Shown piece by piece: positions 53,855 to 63,034 of a stretch of DNA of 64,000 nt. Origin of the DNA: Winogradskyella forsetii (GTDB lineage Bacteria; Bacteroidota; Bacteroidia; Flavobacteriales; Flavobacteriaceae); contig NZ_CP053348.1 in NCBI RefSeq assembly GCF_013394595.1, forward strand, positions 1,824,001-1,888,000, in the 5' to 3' direction. Position numbers and translations under genes: made by a program. Under the pieces are notes generated by a model. That model saw nothing but the letters and a program-made list of their open reading frames with translations, did not search any database and had not been told where the DNA came from. Position 1 is the first letter of the stretch. Every line of letters begins with the position of its first letter.

Positions 53855-54241
53855 TTAATTTATTTTAAACGCTACACCTTTTTCAACGTTCAAGGGTTTG
53901 TTTGGTCGTTTTACCGCAAGCTTGTATTCAAATGTGTATGAGTCTTCCGTTGTAGATAATATTTTCATGTGGATAGCATCTTTTTCAGAGTTACTTGTAG
54001 GCCGCAATTTTTTAAGCACGAATTCACAATCGTTTATCCATCGAACAGAGGAAGAATCTGCTTTTCCTTCCTGGTAATCGATATTGAAGTTTTCGGTACG
54101 CTTAAAACGTGAAGTTTGCTCAATGCCATCTATAGTATAAGTAAACTCAAAAGTTCCTGTCTTAAAATCGGTACAGTTACGCTCTACGGAGTAACAGCTT
54201 GTTAACAATAGCAGCACTAGAATTACTGAAAATACTTTCAT
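53855..54241 (-). CDS. Small lipoprotein of unknown function
   Basis: 128 residues, lipoprotein signal MKVFSVILVLLLLTSC (Cys16). The mature domain is beta-rich: FKTGTFEFTYTIDGIEQTSR, TENFNIDYQ, VRWINDCEFVLKKLRP. Similar short flavobacterial proteins are sometimes labelled DNA topoisomerase IV, which is not supported by their size or export signal. Downstream of the XRE gene in the same direction (57-nt gap) and perhaps cotranscribed. Confidence 0.7.
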   Translation of the reverse strand: MKVFSVILVLLLLTSCYSVERNCTDFKTGTFEFTYTIDGIEQTSRFKRTENFNIDYQEGKADSSSVRWINDCEFVLKKLRPTSNSEKDAIHMKILSTTEDSYTFEYKLAVKRPNKPLNVEKGVAFKIN

Positions 54242-54297
54242 TTTAATCTTTTGGCAAAGATAATCAACTCGTCTAAACTTTTATGTTGAAATAGAAA

Positions 54298-54684
54298 TTA
54301 AGGCTTATAACTTTTAAATGTACCGTCTTTGTAAAAGATAACTATTTTATCAATTTCGGAATCCGTATGGCTATGGGAATCCGAATCGCTAATAGGCGGT
54401 TTTGATTTTGTGTTAGTTTTTGGAAGATTGGAATTGGTCGACTCTGAATTTTTAGTTTCACTCGGAAAATTGCCTTTGCCATTCATTAGCCAATATAATT
54501 CAACCTCTGGATAGGCGTGTAGCACCTTCATTACAAAGTCTAAACTTGGCTTATTTCTGCCCGACAAAATATGTGAAATACTTGAACGTTGCACGCCGAT
54601 TTTTTCTGCAAAACTTGAAGCGGTTTCACTATAAAAATCAATGACTTTTTGCAGGCGTTCTGTAAATTCAGCAGAGTTTATCAT
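54298..54684 (-). CDS. XRE-family helix-turn-helix regulator
   Basis: 128 residues. HTH_3 domain at about 8-62: RLQKVIDFYSETASSFAEKI, GVQRSSISHILSGRNKPSLD, FVMKVLHAYPEVELYWLMNG. The rest is a Ser/Thr/Asp/His-rich linker (SDSDSHSHTDSE) and a short KIVIFYKDGTFKSYKP end. Common in Bacteroidota and probably a repressor. Divergent from the M14 peptidase; at least three TTACA-N2-TGTAA palindromes lie in the 303-nt intergenic region. Confidence 0.88.
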   Translation of the reverse strand: MINSAEFTERLQKVIDFYSETASSFAEKIGVQRSSISHILSGRNKPSLDFVMKVLHAYPEVELYWLMNGKGNFPSETKNSESTNSNLPKTNTKSKPPISDSDSHSHTDSEIDKIVIFYKDGTFKSYKP

Positions 54685-54711
54685 TGTAAACTTTAGATTG
54701 GAGTATATAAC

Positions 54712-54725
54712 GTTACAAATGTAAC
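54712..54725. promoter_or_regulatory. Operator-like palindrome GTTACA-AA-TGTAAC
   Basis: Perfect 6-bp inverted repeat with 2-nt spacer, 28 nt upstream of the XRE start codon on its promoter side. A looser copy (GTTTATCATTGTAAAC, 54676-54691) overlaps that start codon. Confidence 0.6.
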
Positions 54726-54934
54726 AAATAGTATTTGTTTTAGCACTACAGAAGATTTATTTTAATTTTAAAACCTAAACAAATACTTTGATTTTATATA
54801 ATAACAATATGATATTAAATTAATTAAATCTATAATATATTTTTATTCGTATTCCTAGCATTGTGGTATGGAAACACGGTTCAAGACCAAACACTTTTTG
54901 TTTAATATTGTAACAAATTTGAAAAACAATATTG

Positions 54935-54948
54935 TTTACAAATGTAAA
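54935..54948. promoter_or_regulatory. Operator-like palindrome TTTACA-AA-TGTAAA
   Basis: Second copy of the TTACA-N2-TGTAA motif, 40 nt before the M14 peptidase start. A half-like site TTGTAACAA lies at 54908-54916. Confidence 0.6.
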
Positions 54949-54959
54949 TTTTCAAATGA

Positions 54960-54971
54960 TTACATTTGTAA
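54960..54971. promoter_or_regulatory. Operator-like palindrome TTACA-TT-TGTAA
   Basis: Third copy, ending 17 nt before the M14 peptidase ATG; the centre is 24 bp from that of the preceding copy, close to two helical turns. Confidence 0.6.
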
Positions 54972-54987
54972 CCACTAATAAAGTCCT

Positions 54988-56133
54988 ATGAATTTAGAGT
55001 CGTTAAATACTATATTTCCTGCTGTAAAAAATCCAGAATTATCTGGTCGTTATATTACCAATTCTCAGATTGAAAAGTGCTTGGAAAAATTACCACATTC
55101 GAGAATTTCAACGCTCGGATGTTCGGTTGAAGAACGACCAATTTACAGTTTGAAATATGGAAATGGACCAATCAAAATATTACTATGGTCACAAATGCAT
55201 GGCAACGAATCCACATCGACAAAAGCCCTTTTTGATTGTTTTAATCTGTTTGAAACCGAGAACAAACTGTCAAAAGATATTTTAGAGCGTTGTACTTTGG
55301 TTGTTATTCCAATATTAAATCCAGATGGTGCAGAAAAATATTCACGCTTAAATGCCAATCTGGTTGATTTAAATAGGGATGCTCAAGACTTGTCGCAATC
55401 AGAAAGTAGATTATTACGACAAGTTTATAAGGACTTTAAACCTGATTTTTGTTTTAATCTTCATGGACAACGCACCATTTTTAGTGCTGGAGAAACCAAT
55501 AAGGTAGCTACACTTTCGTTTTTGTCGCCTTCACAAGATGAAGCGCGCTCTATAACTACGAACAGGAAAACCGCCATGTCTATTATTGTAGAGATCAATA
55601 ATTTATTACAACCCGAAATTCCAAACGGTATTGGTCGCTATGATGATGGTTTCAATCTTAATTGTGTTGGAGATACCTTTCAGAATTTTGGTGTGCCAAC
55701 TATTTTATATGAAGCGGGTCATTATGCTAATGATTATGGAAGGGAAGAAGTAAGACGTTTAATGTTTATTGCAATTTTAAAAGGTCTCGATGTTATAACT
55801 AACGGCGTCAGGAATGAGAACTATGTTACTTATTTTAACATTCCTGAAAATGCAAAGTGTTTTTATGATATCATTATACGAAATGCTAAACAAGACAATA
55901 TGGAGAATGAGCTTGTTGATATCGCGATTCAATTTAAAGAAACGCTGATTAATAGCAAATTACATTTTGTGCCGATTGTTGAAGCTATTGAAAAATTGAA
56001 GAATAAATTTGGTCATAAAGAAATCGATGCAAAAGGTAAATTGTTAAAAACTGAAGAAAATTCTGATTTAATAATAGGTGGCGAAATCGATTTCGTATTA
56101 TTGAATAATGAGAAAATATCACTAATACCTTAA
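54988..56133 (+). CDS. M14-family zinc carboxypeptidase-like protein
   Basis: 381 residues without a signal peptide. Zinc ligands: His71 and Glu74 in SQMHGNESTSTKALF and the later His in CFNLHGQRTIFSAG; catalytic Glu in ILYEAGHYANDYGREEVRR; substrate Arg-like residues in NPDGAEKYSRLNANLVDLNR. A roughly 110-residue C-terminal region is extra. Cytoplasmic location and the layout resemble M14 enzymes acting on peptidoglycan peptides or other small amides. Lies directly downstream of the operator-like repeats, so it is probably controlled by the XRE protein. Confidence 0.85.
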   Translation: MNLESLNTIFPAVKNPELSGRYITNSQIEKCLEKLPHSRISTLGCSVEERPIYSLKYGNGPIKILLWSQMHGNESTSTKALFDCFNLFETENKLSKDILERCTLVVIPILNPDGAEKYSRLNANLVDLNRDAQDLSQSESRLLRQVYKDFKPDFCFNLHGQRTIFSAGETNKVATLSFLSPSQDEARSITTNRKTAMSIIVEINNLLQPEIPNGIGRYDDGFNLNCVGDTFQNFGVPTILYEAGHYANDYGREEVRRLMFIAILKGLDVITNGVRNENYVTYFNIPENAKCFYDIIIRNAKQDNMENELVDIAIQFKETLINSKLHFVPIVEAIEKLKNKFGHKEIDAKGKLLKTEENSDLIIGGEIDFVLLNNEKISLIP

Positions 56134-56174
56134 AATAATTCAAATATAATATAGAATTCCTAAATTAAATGTTC

Positions 56175-56182
56175 TATTTTTG
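56175..56182 (+). promoter_or_regulatory. -7 box TATTTTTG for the Lrp/AsnC gene
   Basis: Exact TAnnTTTG, 26 nt before the ATG at 56209. Confidence 0.55.
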
Positions 56183-56208
56183 CCTTTACCTTAAAGATTG
56201 TATAAAAT

Positions 56209-56691
56209 ATGGCTAAATTTAAATTAGACGAAGTTGACCACCAAATACTCGATATGCTTATCGATAATACTAGAATTCCATTTACCGATATTGCAAAGAA
56301 ATTATTGATTTCTGCTGGTACAGTCCATGTTCGCGTAAAGAAAATGGAAGAAGCAGGTATTATTAAAGGTTCTTCATTAACATTAGATTATCAAAAACTC
56401 GATTATTCGTTTATTGCTTATGTTGGCGTTTACCTCCAGAATACATCACAAACAAAATTTGTTCTAGAGCGCATTTACGATATTCCTTATGTAACTGTTG
56501 CCCATATTACCACAGGAAAATTTAATATTTTCTGTAAAATTAGAGCAAAGAATACCATGCATGCTAAAGAGATTATTTTCATGTTAGATGATATTGATGG
56601 CGTTTATAGAACTGAAACCATGATTTCCTTGGAAGAAAGTCTGAATGATAAAAAACGTTTGATGCATACTATTTTTAATGAATTAGATTAA
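56209..56691 (+). CDS. Lrp/AsnC family transcriptional regulator
   Basis: 160 residues. HTH about 10-60 (LDEVDHQILDMLIDNTRIPF, FTDIAKKLLISAGTVHVRVK) and RAM/AsnC ligand-binding domain about 70-150 (FIAYVGVYLQNTSQTKFVLE, VAHITTGKFNIFCKIRAK). Members form octamers and respond to amino acids; the target here is unknown. Monocistronic, ending in a strong terminator. Confidence 0.92.
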   Translation: MAKFKLDEVDHQILDMLIDNTRIPFTDIAKKLLISAGTVHVRVKKMEEAGIIKGSSLTLDYQKLDYSFIAYVGVYLQNTSQTKFVLERIYDIPYVTVAHITTGKFNIFCKIRAKNTMHAKEIIFMLDDIDGVYRTETMISLEESLNDKKRLMHTIFNELD

Positions 56692-56707
56692 ATAAAACAA
56701 TATTCCT

Positions 56708-56745
56708 AAAAGCCCTATGATATTTAGATATAGGGCTTTTTTTTT
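56708..56745 (+). terminator. Rho-independent terminator after the Lrp/AsnC gene
   Basis: AAAAGCCCTAT and ATAGGGCTTTT form a perfect 11-bp stem around an 11-nt loop, followed by further T. Ends 12 nt before the DinB gene. Confidence 0.88.
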
Positions 56746-56756
56746 ACGTTTATGTT

Positions 56757-57275
56757 ATGAGCTCGAATCCCATTGAAGCAAAACAATACCATCCTTACTA
56801 TAAAACCTATCTGGAAAAGGCAAATACAGATAGCTCCATTGTTGAAGGATTAAAGGAGAATTTAAATGTCTTAGTATCGTTTTTTTCTGATATTCCAGAA
56901 GAAAAACATAATTATGCCTATGCTGAAGGTAAGTGGACAGTGAAGGATATTTTACTTCATATCATAGATACCGAACGTATTTTTGCTTATAGAGCTTTAC
57001 GAATTGCTAGGCGAGATAAAAGTCCAATGGTAGGTTTTGAACAAGATGATTATGTGGCGAATGGATCTGCAGTTAAACGAACCTTAGAAAATCTTATTGA
57101 AGAATACAAAGCTGTACGACAAGCAACAATTGCATTATTTAATAGTTTCGACGCTTCCACCTTGCTTCAAATAGGAGAGGCTAGTGGTGCCGCTTTTTCA
57201 GTAAGAGTGCTTGGTTATATCACTATTGGTCATGAGAACCATCATATTCAAATTATTAAGGAACGTTATATCTAA
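56757..57275 (+). CDS. DinB family protein
   Basis: 172 residues forming a four-helix DinB/YfiT-like bundle. Metal-binding His residues in WTVKDILLHIIDTERIFAYR and GHENHHIQIIKERY at the usual places. Such proteins are thiol-transferases or metal-dependent hydrolases of unknown substrate. Begins just after the preceding terminator; overlaps the 3' end of aroB (convergent) by 4 nt. Confidence 0.85.
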   Translation: MSSNPIEAKQYHPYYKTYLEKANTDSSIVEGLKENLNVLVSFFSDIPEEKHNYAYAEGKWTVKDILLHIIDTERIFAYRALRIARRDKSPMVGFEQDDYVANGSAVKRTLENLIEEYKAVRQATIALFNSFDASTLLQIGEASGAAFSVRVLGYITIGHENHHIQIIKERYI

Positions 57276-58342
57276 CTCCCATAATATTCAAAAGCTTCAC
57301 GTATAAGCGCATTGCTGACTACACAGTCTAATTTTGGTTTACCTATAGCTTCAAGCAACACAAATTTTACAACGCCATGACTGTTCTTTTTGTCGTATTG
57401 TAATAAATCTACAATGACTTTTTGGTCTTGTTCGGTTATTTCTACTTTAGAGAACGTTTTCAAAATACCTGTATGGATTATGTCTGATTCTTCTTGGCTC
57501 AGACCACATATTTTGGTAGATAAATAAGTTTCTAATAGCATGCCAATCGCAATCGCTTCGCCATGAAGGAGAGGCGTCTTATCTGCATTTTCTAAGAAAT
57601 AACTTTCTATGGCATGACCTAGAGTATGTCCGAAATTCAATATTTTTCTTAAACCTTGTTCCCCAGGATCTTCTGTTACTACTTTATTCTTAATAATGAC
57701 AGAATCATAAATTAAACGGTCCAAATCCGAAATGTCTAAATTTTCTAGGTGCGTTAAAATATTCCAATATTCCTTATTGTAGATTAAGCCGTGTTTTAGC
57801 ATTTCGGCAAAGCCAGAAACCATTTCGTTTTGCGGAAGTGTATCTAAAAAAGAGGTGTCTATACCCACTATTTTGCCTTCGTTAATAACGCCAATCTGAT
57901 TTTTCAAGGCTCCTAAATCAACCCCTGTTTTCCCACCTACGGAAGCATCAACCATAGCTAACAGTGAAGTTGGGATATTTATATAAGGAATGCCACGCAT
58001 ATAAGTACTAGCTACAAATCCGCCTAAATCCGTGACAACACCGCCACCTAAATTGATTAATAAACTCTTTCGATCTGCGTTATATTCTGATAGTGCTTCC
58101 CAGACTCCTGTGCAAATATCTATGCTTTTATGCTCTTCACCATTTGGCATTTCCATGACTTCAACAGCTATATCTCCAGATTCAACACGTTCTAAGAATT
58201 TAGGCAAACAATAATCATGCGTATTGGTATCTACAAGAATAAATATCTTAGAGGGTTTTGTAGTTTTTAAATAGTTATTCAGAGCTGAATAGACTTCAGA
58301 ATTAAAATAAACAGTGGCATTTTTTGTCGAAATGGAATCCAT
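57272..58342 (-). CDS. aroB: 3-dehydroquinate synthase
   Basis: 356 residues, normal length. Second step of the shikimate pathway, which also feeds chorismate to MenF. NAD-binding GGGVVTDLGGFVASTYMRG, TSLLAMVDASVGGKTGVDLG, and zinc ligands in FAEMLKHGL, LNFGHTLGHAIES and LHGEAIAIGM. Single gene divergent from proline dehydrogenase. Confidence 0.95.
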   Translation of the reverse strand: MDSISTKNATVYFNSEVYSALNNYLKTTKPSKIFILVDTNTHDYCLPKFLERVESGDIAVEVMEMPNGEEHKSIDICTGVWEALSEYNADRKSLLINLGGGVVTDLGGFVASTYMRGIPYINIPTSLLAMVDASVGGKTGVDLGALKNQIGVINEGKIVGIDTSFLDTLPQNEMVSGFAEMLKHGLIYNKEYWNILTHLENLDISDLDRLIYDSVIIKNKVVTEDPGEQGLRKILNFGHTLGHAIESYFLENADKTPLLHGEAIAIGMLLETYLSTKICGLSQEESDIIHTGILKTFSKVEITEQDQKVIVDLLQYDKKNSHGVVKFVLLEAIGKPKLDCVVSNALIREAFEYYGS

Positions 58343-58383
58343 TATATATAATCTTAATTGATGCTGTGAAAATACTTCCTTTT

Positions 58384-58416
58384 TTGAAAATACTACAATC
58401 AGAATAAATATATTTG
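58384..58416 (+). promoter_or_regulatory. Promoter TTG-N22-TATATTTG for proline dehydrogenase
   Basis: -33 TTG at 58384-58386 and -7 TATATTTG at 58409-58416, spacing 22, transcript start about 14 nt before the ATG at 58434. Confidence 0.65.
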
Positions 58417-58433
58417 CATATATTATTTAGCCT

Positions 58434-59606
58434 ATGATAGATCGCTCACTCTTTGAGAACACAGGTACGGCTTTTACTTTAAAGTCTGATTCTGAGCTCG
58501 AACGTGCTTATTTTTTATTTAAAATGATTTCGTCGGAACCCTTAGTTCGTATAGGAACTGCGGCCACTAATTTTGCGTTGAAAGCACATTTACCTGTGGA
58601 GAAATTGATACGTGCAACCGTATTTGACCATTTTTGTGGTGGTGTTAACGAGGAAGATTGTTTGCCTGTAATTGATAAATTATATACCGAAGGTGTAAGT
58701 TCAGTTTTGGATTATTCGGTTGAAGGCAAAGCGGAAGAAAATCAATTTGATAACGCATTAGAAAAGATCTTAAAAATTATTCGTTTCTGCGATGATAGGG
58801 AAGCAATGCCAATTGTGGTTTTTAAACCTTCAGGTTTTGGGCGATTTAAATTGTATCAAAAAAAGACCGAAGGTGAAACTTTGACAAACGAAGAAGCGGC
58901 TGAATGGAATAGGATTGAAAATCGATTTGATGCCGTTTGTAAGTTCGCTAAAGAAAAAGATGTAGAAGTCCTTATTGACGGCGAAGAAAGTTGGATGCAA
59001 GATGCGGCTGATGATTTGGTAGAAGAAATGATGCGTCGTTATAATAAGGATGTGACCATAGTCTATAATACATTGCAGTTGTACCGCTGGGATCGTTTAG
59101 ATTATTTAAAACAATTACATCAAAGAGGTGAAGCGGAAGGATTTAAAATTGGTATGAAAATTGTTCGTGGCGCTTACATGGAAAAGGAGCGTGAAAGAGC
59201 GATGGAAAAAGGTTATGATTCTCCAATTTGCGAAAACAAGAAAGCTACGGATGATAATTTTAATGAAACTTTAAATTATATTCTTAAAAATTTAAATTCC
59301 ATATCAGTTTTTATTGGCACACATAATGAAGCCAGTTGTTATTTGGCTATGGAATTTATGGAGACCCACAATATTTCGAAACAAGATAATAATCTATGGT
59401 TTGGTCAACTTTATGGAATGAGTGATCACATCAGTTTTAATCTTGCAGCTGAAGGTTATAATGTAGCTAAGTATATTCCCTTCGGACCCGTGAAAGATGT
59501 GATGCCTTATCTCATTAGAAGAGCAGAGGAGAATACATCGGTTTCTGGTCAGACTAGTAGAGAATTATCACTATTGAAGGCGGAAAGACGACGACGGAAA
59601 TTATAG
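58434..59606 (+). CDS. Proline dehydrogenase
   Basis: 390 residues, FAD-dependent TIM-barrel enzyme oxidising proline to pyrroline-5-carboxylate; monofunctional, with no P5C dehydrogenase domain attached. Motifs: VVFKPSGFGRFKLYQKK, DGEESWMQDAADDL, FKIGMKIVRGAYMEKERER, FIGTHNEASCYLA, FGQLYGMSDHISFNLA and YIPFGPVKDVMPYLIRRAEE (proline-binding RR). The gene encoding the second step is not in the window. Confidence 0.93.
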   Translation: MIDRSLFENTGTAFTLKSDSELERAYFLFKMISSEPLVRIGTAATNFALKAHLPVEKLIRATVFDHFCGGVNEEDCLPVIDKLYTEGVSSVLDYSVEGKAEENQFDNALEKILKIIRFCDDREAMPIVVFKPSGFGRFKLYQKKTEGETLTNEEAAEWNRIENRFDAVCKFAKEKDVEVLIDGEESWMQDAADDLVEEMMRRYNKDVTIVYNTLQLYRWDRLDYLKQLHQRGEAEGFKIGMKIVRGAYMEKERERAMEKGYDSPICENKKATDDNFNETLNYILKNLNSISVFIGTHNEASCYLAMEFMETHNISKQDNNLWFGQLYGMSDHISFNLAAEGYNVAKYIPFGPVKDVMPYLIRRAEENTSVSGQTSRELSLLKAERRRRKL

Positions 59607-59864
59607 TTATTTGATTATTTTATCTAAAATAATTAATCCCAGTTTGTTGGCACGATAAACGAATTTTTTGGATTGAGCCACATTTAAAAGCTACACTTTT
59701 TAGATTAATAATTATGAGGCTTAATAAATGAAGTGAATTTCTGAAATTACGTTAGAATAACAACTAAACTATCAAAAATGTTGAACTTTGATGTTGTTTT
59801 ATTGTTAAATTCTATAACAAGCAATAAATATTCTTGATCTATTCTATTTTAAATTGAATACTAT

Positions 59865-62201
59865 TTATTTTTTAGGCGTCGTACCATATCCGTATCCATA
59901 GCCATAGCCTTTACCTCCAATTTTTACACCATTTAGCAACATGGCCATTTTTGGTAGCCTATTTTCTTCATATAGAGGTTGAGCCACATGTACTAATTGC
60001 CTTTTATCAATATTATCAGCACTAACGACATAAATAAACATGTCAGCATATTTTGAGATTAACAGAGTGTCACTTACTAGACCAACAGCAGATGTGTCCA
60101 CTATAATATAATCGTACTTTTTATCAAAATATTTGAATAAATCGCCAACTCTGTCATTCATTAAAAGTTCAGATGGATTTGGTGGAATCGTACCAGATGG
60201 TACAATATCTAAATATGGATTGTCTTCAGTTTTTATAATGATATCCTGTGGTTTAATGGATTTGTCTGCAATATAATCTGTTAAACCTTTTTCAACTATT
60301 TCTTTTCTGTTCAAATAATCCAAAATTTTAGGAACTCTAATGTCAGACTCTATTAAAAGCACAGATTTTTCTGAGTATGAAATTGACATGGCTAAATTGG
60401 TACTTGTATGCGATTTTCCCTCTTGCGAAGTCGTAGAGGTGACAAACAGTTTTTTGGAATTATCAGCGGTTTTATTAAGCATAAAATCGATGTTAGATCT
60501 CAAGATTCTAAATGCTTCTGCTTTAGGAGAGTAATCTACTTTACTTACCAATTTCTGTTTTTTATTCGTTTTTGGAATATCCCCTAAATATGGAATGTCT
60601 AGAATCTTAACTAAATCTTCTTTTTTATGAATTTTGTTATCTAATAAGCTCAGAAAATAAATGCCGCCTATAGGCAATGCCAATCCAAATAATATAGCAC
60701 CTAAATAGGTTATCATTGGATTTGGTGATATGGGAACAAATGAAGAATAACCTTTATCTATTGTTTTTGCATTAGGGGAAAACATCCCTAATCTTATTGC
60801 GGACTCTTCCCTTTTTTGTAATAGAAAGAGATAGAGTGATTCCTTAATTCCTTGTTGACGCTCTATATTTCTGAATTGACGCTCCTTTGTTGGTGCATTA
60901 TATAACTGACCTCTGATTCGGGCTTCCTCTCTATTGAGATTGTTTAAGGTTATCTTACTGGATCTTTCCATGTTATCCAAAGAATTTGAAAGATTATCTT
61001 TCAGAGCATCAATCTGATTATTAAGATTTATGACTATAGGATTTTGTTCACTGGAATTTTTCAGGAGTCTATCGCGTTGGGCAACTAATTCGTTATGAGT
61101 TTTCGTTACTTGGGAAATATTTGCATCAGATATAATGTTTGGAGGTAATAAATCTGAGCTTTTATTCTTTTCACTTATCTCATTTTTTAAATAACCAATA
61201 AGTTCTATGGTATTGGCCGTGGTGTTAATTTTATTTTCTGTAGCCTTTTCGCTTTCTAAGTATAAATTTGCTTGAGAACTTAAAGCAGTAAGTTTATTTT
61301 GTTTTTGTAGTTGTTCTGCGGTAAAATCGACTTCCTGTAATTCTTTAGAAACTGCTTTAAGTCTGGTGTCGATAAAGTCTGAGGTCACTTGAATTACGGA
61401 TTCTTTGTCTAAAATTACATCGTTATTGTATTCTCTTATTACTTGATTTAGAATGTCAATAGCTCTATCAGGAATATTATCACTTAATTCCAGTTTTAAT
61501 ACACTAGACCCCGTTTCTGATGAAATTTTTAATCGTCTTTGGTAGCGACTTACTAATCTTCGAACAGAAATCAGGGAAACCCTTAAATTGCTGCCAACCA
61601 CAGGGGCATGTTTTCCGATATTTGGGACGACAACCATATCTCCAAAACCAGTTTTTATTCTATCCCCAAAGTTATAGGGCTTACCTTGGGATTCGTCTCT
61701 GTCTAAGAGTGATTTTCCATTGTCTTTAAACATTAAAAATTTTGAAGCTGAAACTACCTTAATATAAAGGGTAGTATCCGCTTTGTGTATTACAGAATCA
61801 CCAGCGAAGAAATTTAGTTTCAAAGGAGGGTTTTTATAAATCTCCAATTCCTTAATCTGGCCTTGTGAATAATATTCTATGTTAAGATTTAGTTTTTTTA
61901 TGACGTTAGTCATTAACGATCTTGATTGAATAACCTCTATTTCGTCAATAATCTGGTTCGAGCCATTAGCAAATAAACCCTTACTAGAAACGTCTTCTAA
62001 ACTTGGTAATTTTTGAGATTGTTTCTCATCCTTAATTTTTATAGTGGCGTTGGCCTTATATTGAGATGTTTCATATCTTAAAAAAGTGAATGCTAAAAAT
62101 ATGGCTATAATTAAGCTTAAAGAAATTATCTTCCAATAAGATAAAATTAATTCAAATTGCTCTTTTAATTCGTTATTAGCTAATTTAGAATTGCTTTTCA
62201 T
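59865..62201 (-). CDS. Wzc-like polysaccharide co-polymerase / BY tyrosine kinase
   Basis: 778 residues. Wzz domain with two membrane helices (near 27-47 and about 500-520) flanking a long periplasmic coiled-coil (about 260-440), then a cytoplasmic BY-kinase: Walker A TSTTSQEGKSHTSTNLAMS, A' VLLIESDIRVP, B YDYIIVDTSAVG. The C-terminus is a Gly/Tyr repeat (GYGYGYGYG), the autophosphorylated tyrosine cluster. Together with the upstream Wza-like lipoprotein it controls length and export of exopolysaccharide. Third gene of the minus-strand locus. Confidence 0.93.
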   Translation of the reverse strand: MKSNSKLANNELKEQFELILSYWKIISLSLIIAIFLAFTFLRYETSQYKANATIKIKDEKQSQKLPSLEDVSSKGLFANGSNQIIDEIEVIQSRSLMTNVIKKLNLNIEYYSQGQIKELEIYKNPPLKLNFFAGDSVIHKADTTLYIKVVSASKFLMFKDNGKSLLDRDESQGKPYNFGDRIKTGFGDMVVVPNIGKHAPVVGSNLRVSLISVRRLVSRYQRRLKISSETGSSVLKLELSDNIPDRAIDILNQVIREYNNDVILDKESVIQVTSDFIDTRLKAVSKELQEVDFTAEQLQKQNKLTALSSQANLYLESEKATENKINTTANTIELIGYLKNEISEKNKSSDLLPPNIISDANISQVTKTHNELVAQRDRLLKNSSEQNPIVINLNNQIDALKDNLSNSLDNMERSSKITLNNLNREEARIRGQLYNAPTKERQFRNIERQQGIKESLYLFLLQKREESAIRLGMFSPNAKTIDKGYSSFVPISPNPMITYLGAILFGLALPIGGIYFLSLLDNKIHKKEDLVKILDIPYLGDIPKTNKKQKLVSKVDYSPKAEAFRILRSNIDFMLNKTADNSKKLFVTSTTSQEGKSHTSTNLAMSISYSEKSVLLIESDIRVPKILDYLNRKEIVEKGLTDYIADKSIKPQDIIIKTEDNPYLDIVPSGTIPPNPSELLMNDRVGDLFKYFDKKYDYIIVDTSAVGLVSDTLLISKYADMFIYVVSADNIDKRQLVHVAQPLYEENRLPKMAMLLNGVKIGGKGYGYGYGYGTTPKK

Positions 62202-62229
62202 AAACGTTTACTATTATTAAAATCTAAAT

Positions 62230-63006
62230 TTATTTTACTAAGAAAACGGCGATAATTGTGGTAAGTGTCCCAATAGCCGATATTAATACACCGTTGTTTT
62301 GATTAAATGTGGAAGATCTGATTTTTGCTTTATTGGGTTCTACGTAAATAACATCGTTTTGCTGTAAGTAATAAAAAGGCGAATTTACTGTGTTTATAGA
62401 AGTTAGGTCAATATTTGCAAATTTCTTTTTTCCATCGACTTCCCTAATTAGCAAAACGTTTTTTCGTTTACCAAATATGGTTAGATCATTAGCATACCCA
62501 AGAGCTTCTAAAAGCGTTATGCTTTCGTCCTGTATAGTAAAAGTTCCCGGATTTGCAACTTCACCTATGACAGTGATTGTAAAATTTGCCAATCTAACAT
62601 TAATTATTGGGTCATTAACCATAACTTTAATACGTTCTAGAAGTAATGCTGTTAAATCTGTGCGTGTCAATCCTTCAACTTTAATAGTTCCTAATACAGG
62701 GAATTCAATATTACCATTATAGTCTACCAAGTAGGTTTGTTGTTGCGTCGAACTTCTAGCGGTTATTAAATCGTTTGTATTATTCGACACCGTTGGTAGA
62801 TTAAATGGTCTTACGGTTTCTGGATCTAGAGCAGAAACATTTATGGTTAATATATCGTCTGGTTTATATGTTAATTGTAATGGTTCGGTAGTTAACTGCC
62901 CATCTTCAAGTGCCTCATCTTGAAAATAAACTATTTTTTTTCTTGATGCACATGAGGAAGCGGTAATAATCGCTAATATCGAAATAATAAGAATACGTAT
63001 TTTCAT
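62230..63006 (-). CDS. Wza-like polysaccharide export outer-membrane lipoprotein
   Basis: 258 residues. Lipoprotein signal ending SSCASRK (Cys about 19), polysaccharide export (Poly_export) domain about 45-140 (YKPDDILTINVSALDPETVR, VDYNGNIEFPVLGTIKVEGL), an SLBB-like domain about 145-220 (ITVIGEVANPGTFTIQDESI) and a C-terminal hydrophobic helix (VLISAIGTLTTIIAVFLVK) that could be the outer-membrane helix of the Wza octamer. Located 28 nt upstream of the wzc-like gene. Confidence 0.92.
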   Translation of the reverse strand: MKIRILIISILAIITASSCASRKKIVYFQDEALEDGQLTTEPLQLTYKPDDILTINVSALDPETVRPFNLPTVSNNTNDLITARSSTQQQTYLVDYNGNIEFPVLGTIKVEGLTRTDLTALLLERIKVMVNDPIINVRLANFTITVIGEVANPGTFTIQDESITLLEALGYANDLTIFGKRKNVLLIREVDGKKKFANIDLTSINTVNSPFYYLQQNDVIYVEPNKAKIRSSTFNQNNGVLISAIGTLTTIIAVFLVK

Positions 63007-63034
63007 TGGAGTTAATTTATAGGTTAAAAAGGGC

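Noticed and set aside
53842..53855. AGTCTTTAAAGACT palindrome as terminator of the small lipoprotein gene
   Set aside because: It overlaps the stop codon by one base and has no T tract on the minus strand.
53855..54241. DNA topoisomerase IV label for the small lipoprotein
   Set aside because: Such labels exist for similar short proteins, but this one has a lipobox, 128 residues and no topoisomerase motif; the real subunits are at 45310 and 47631.
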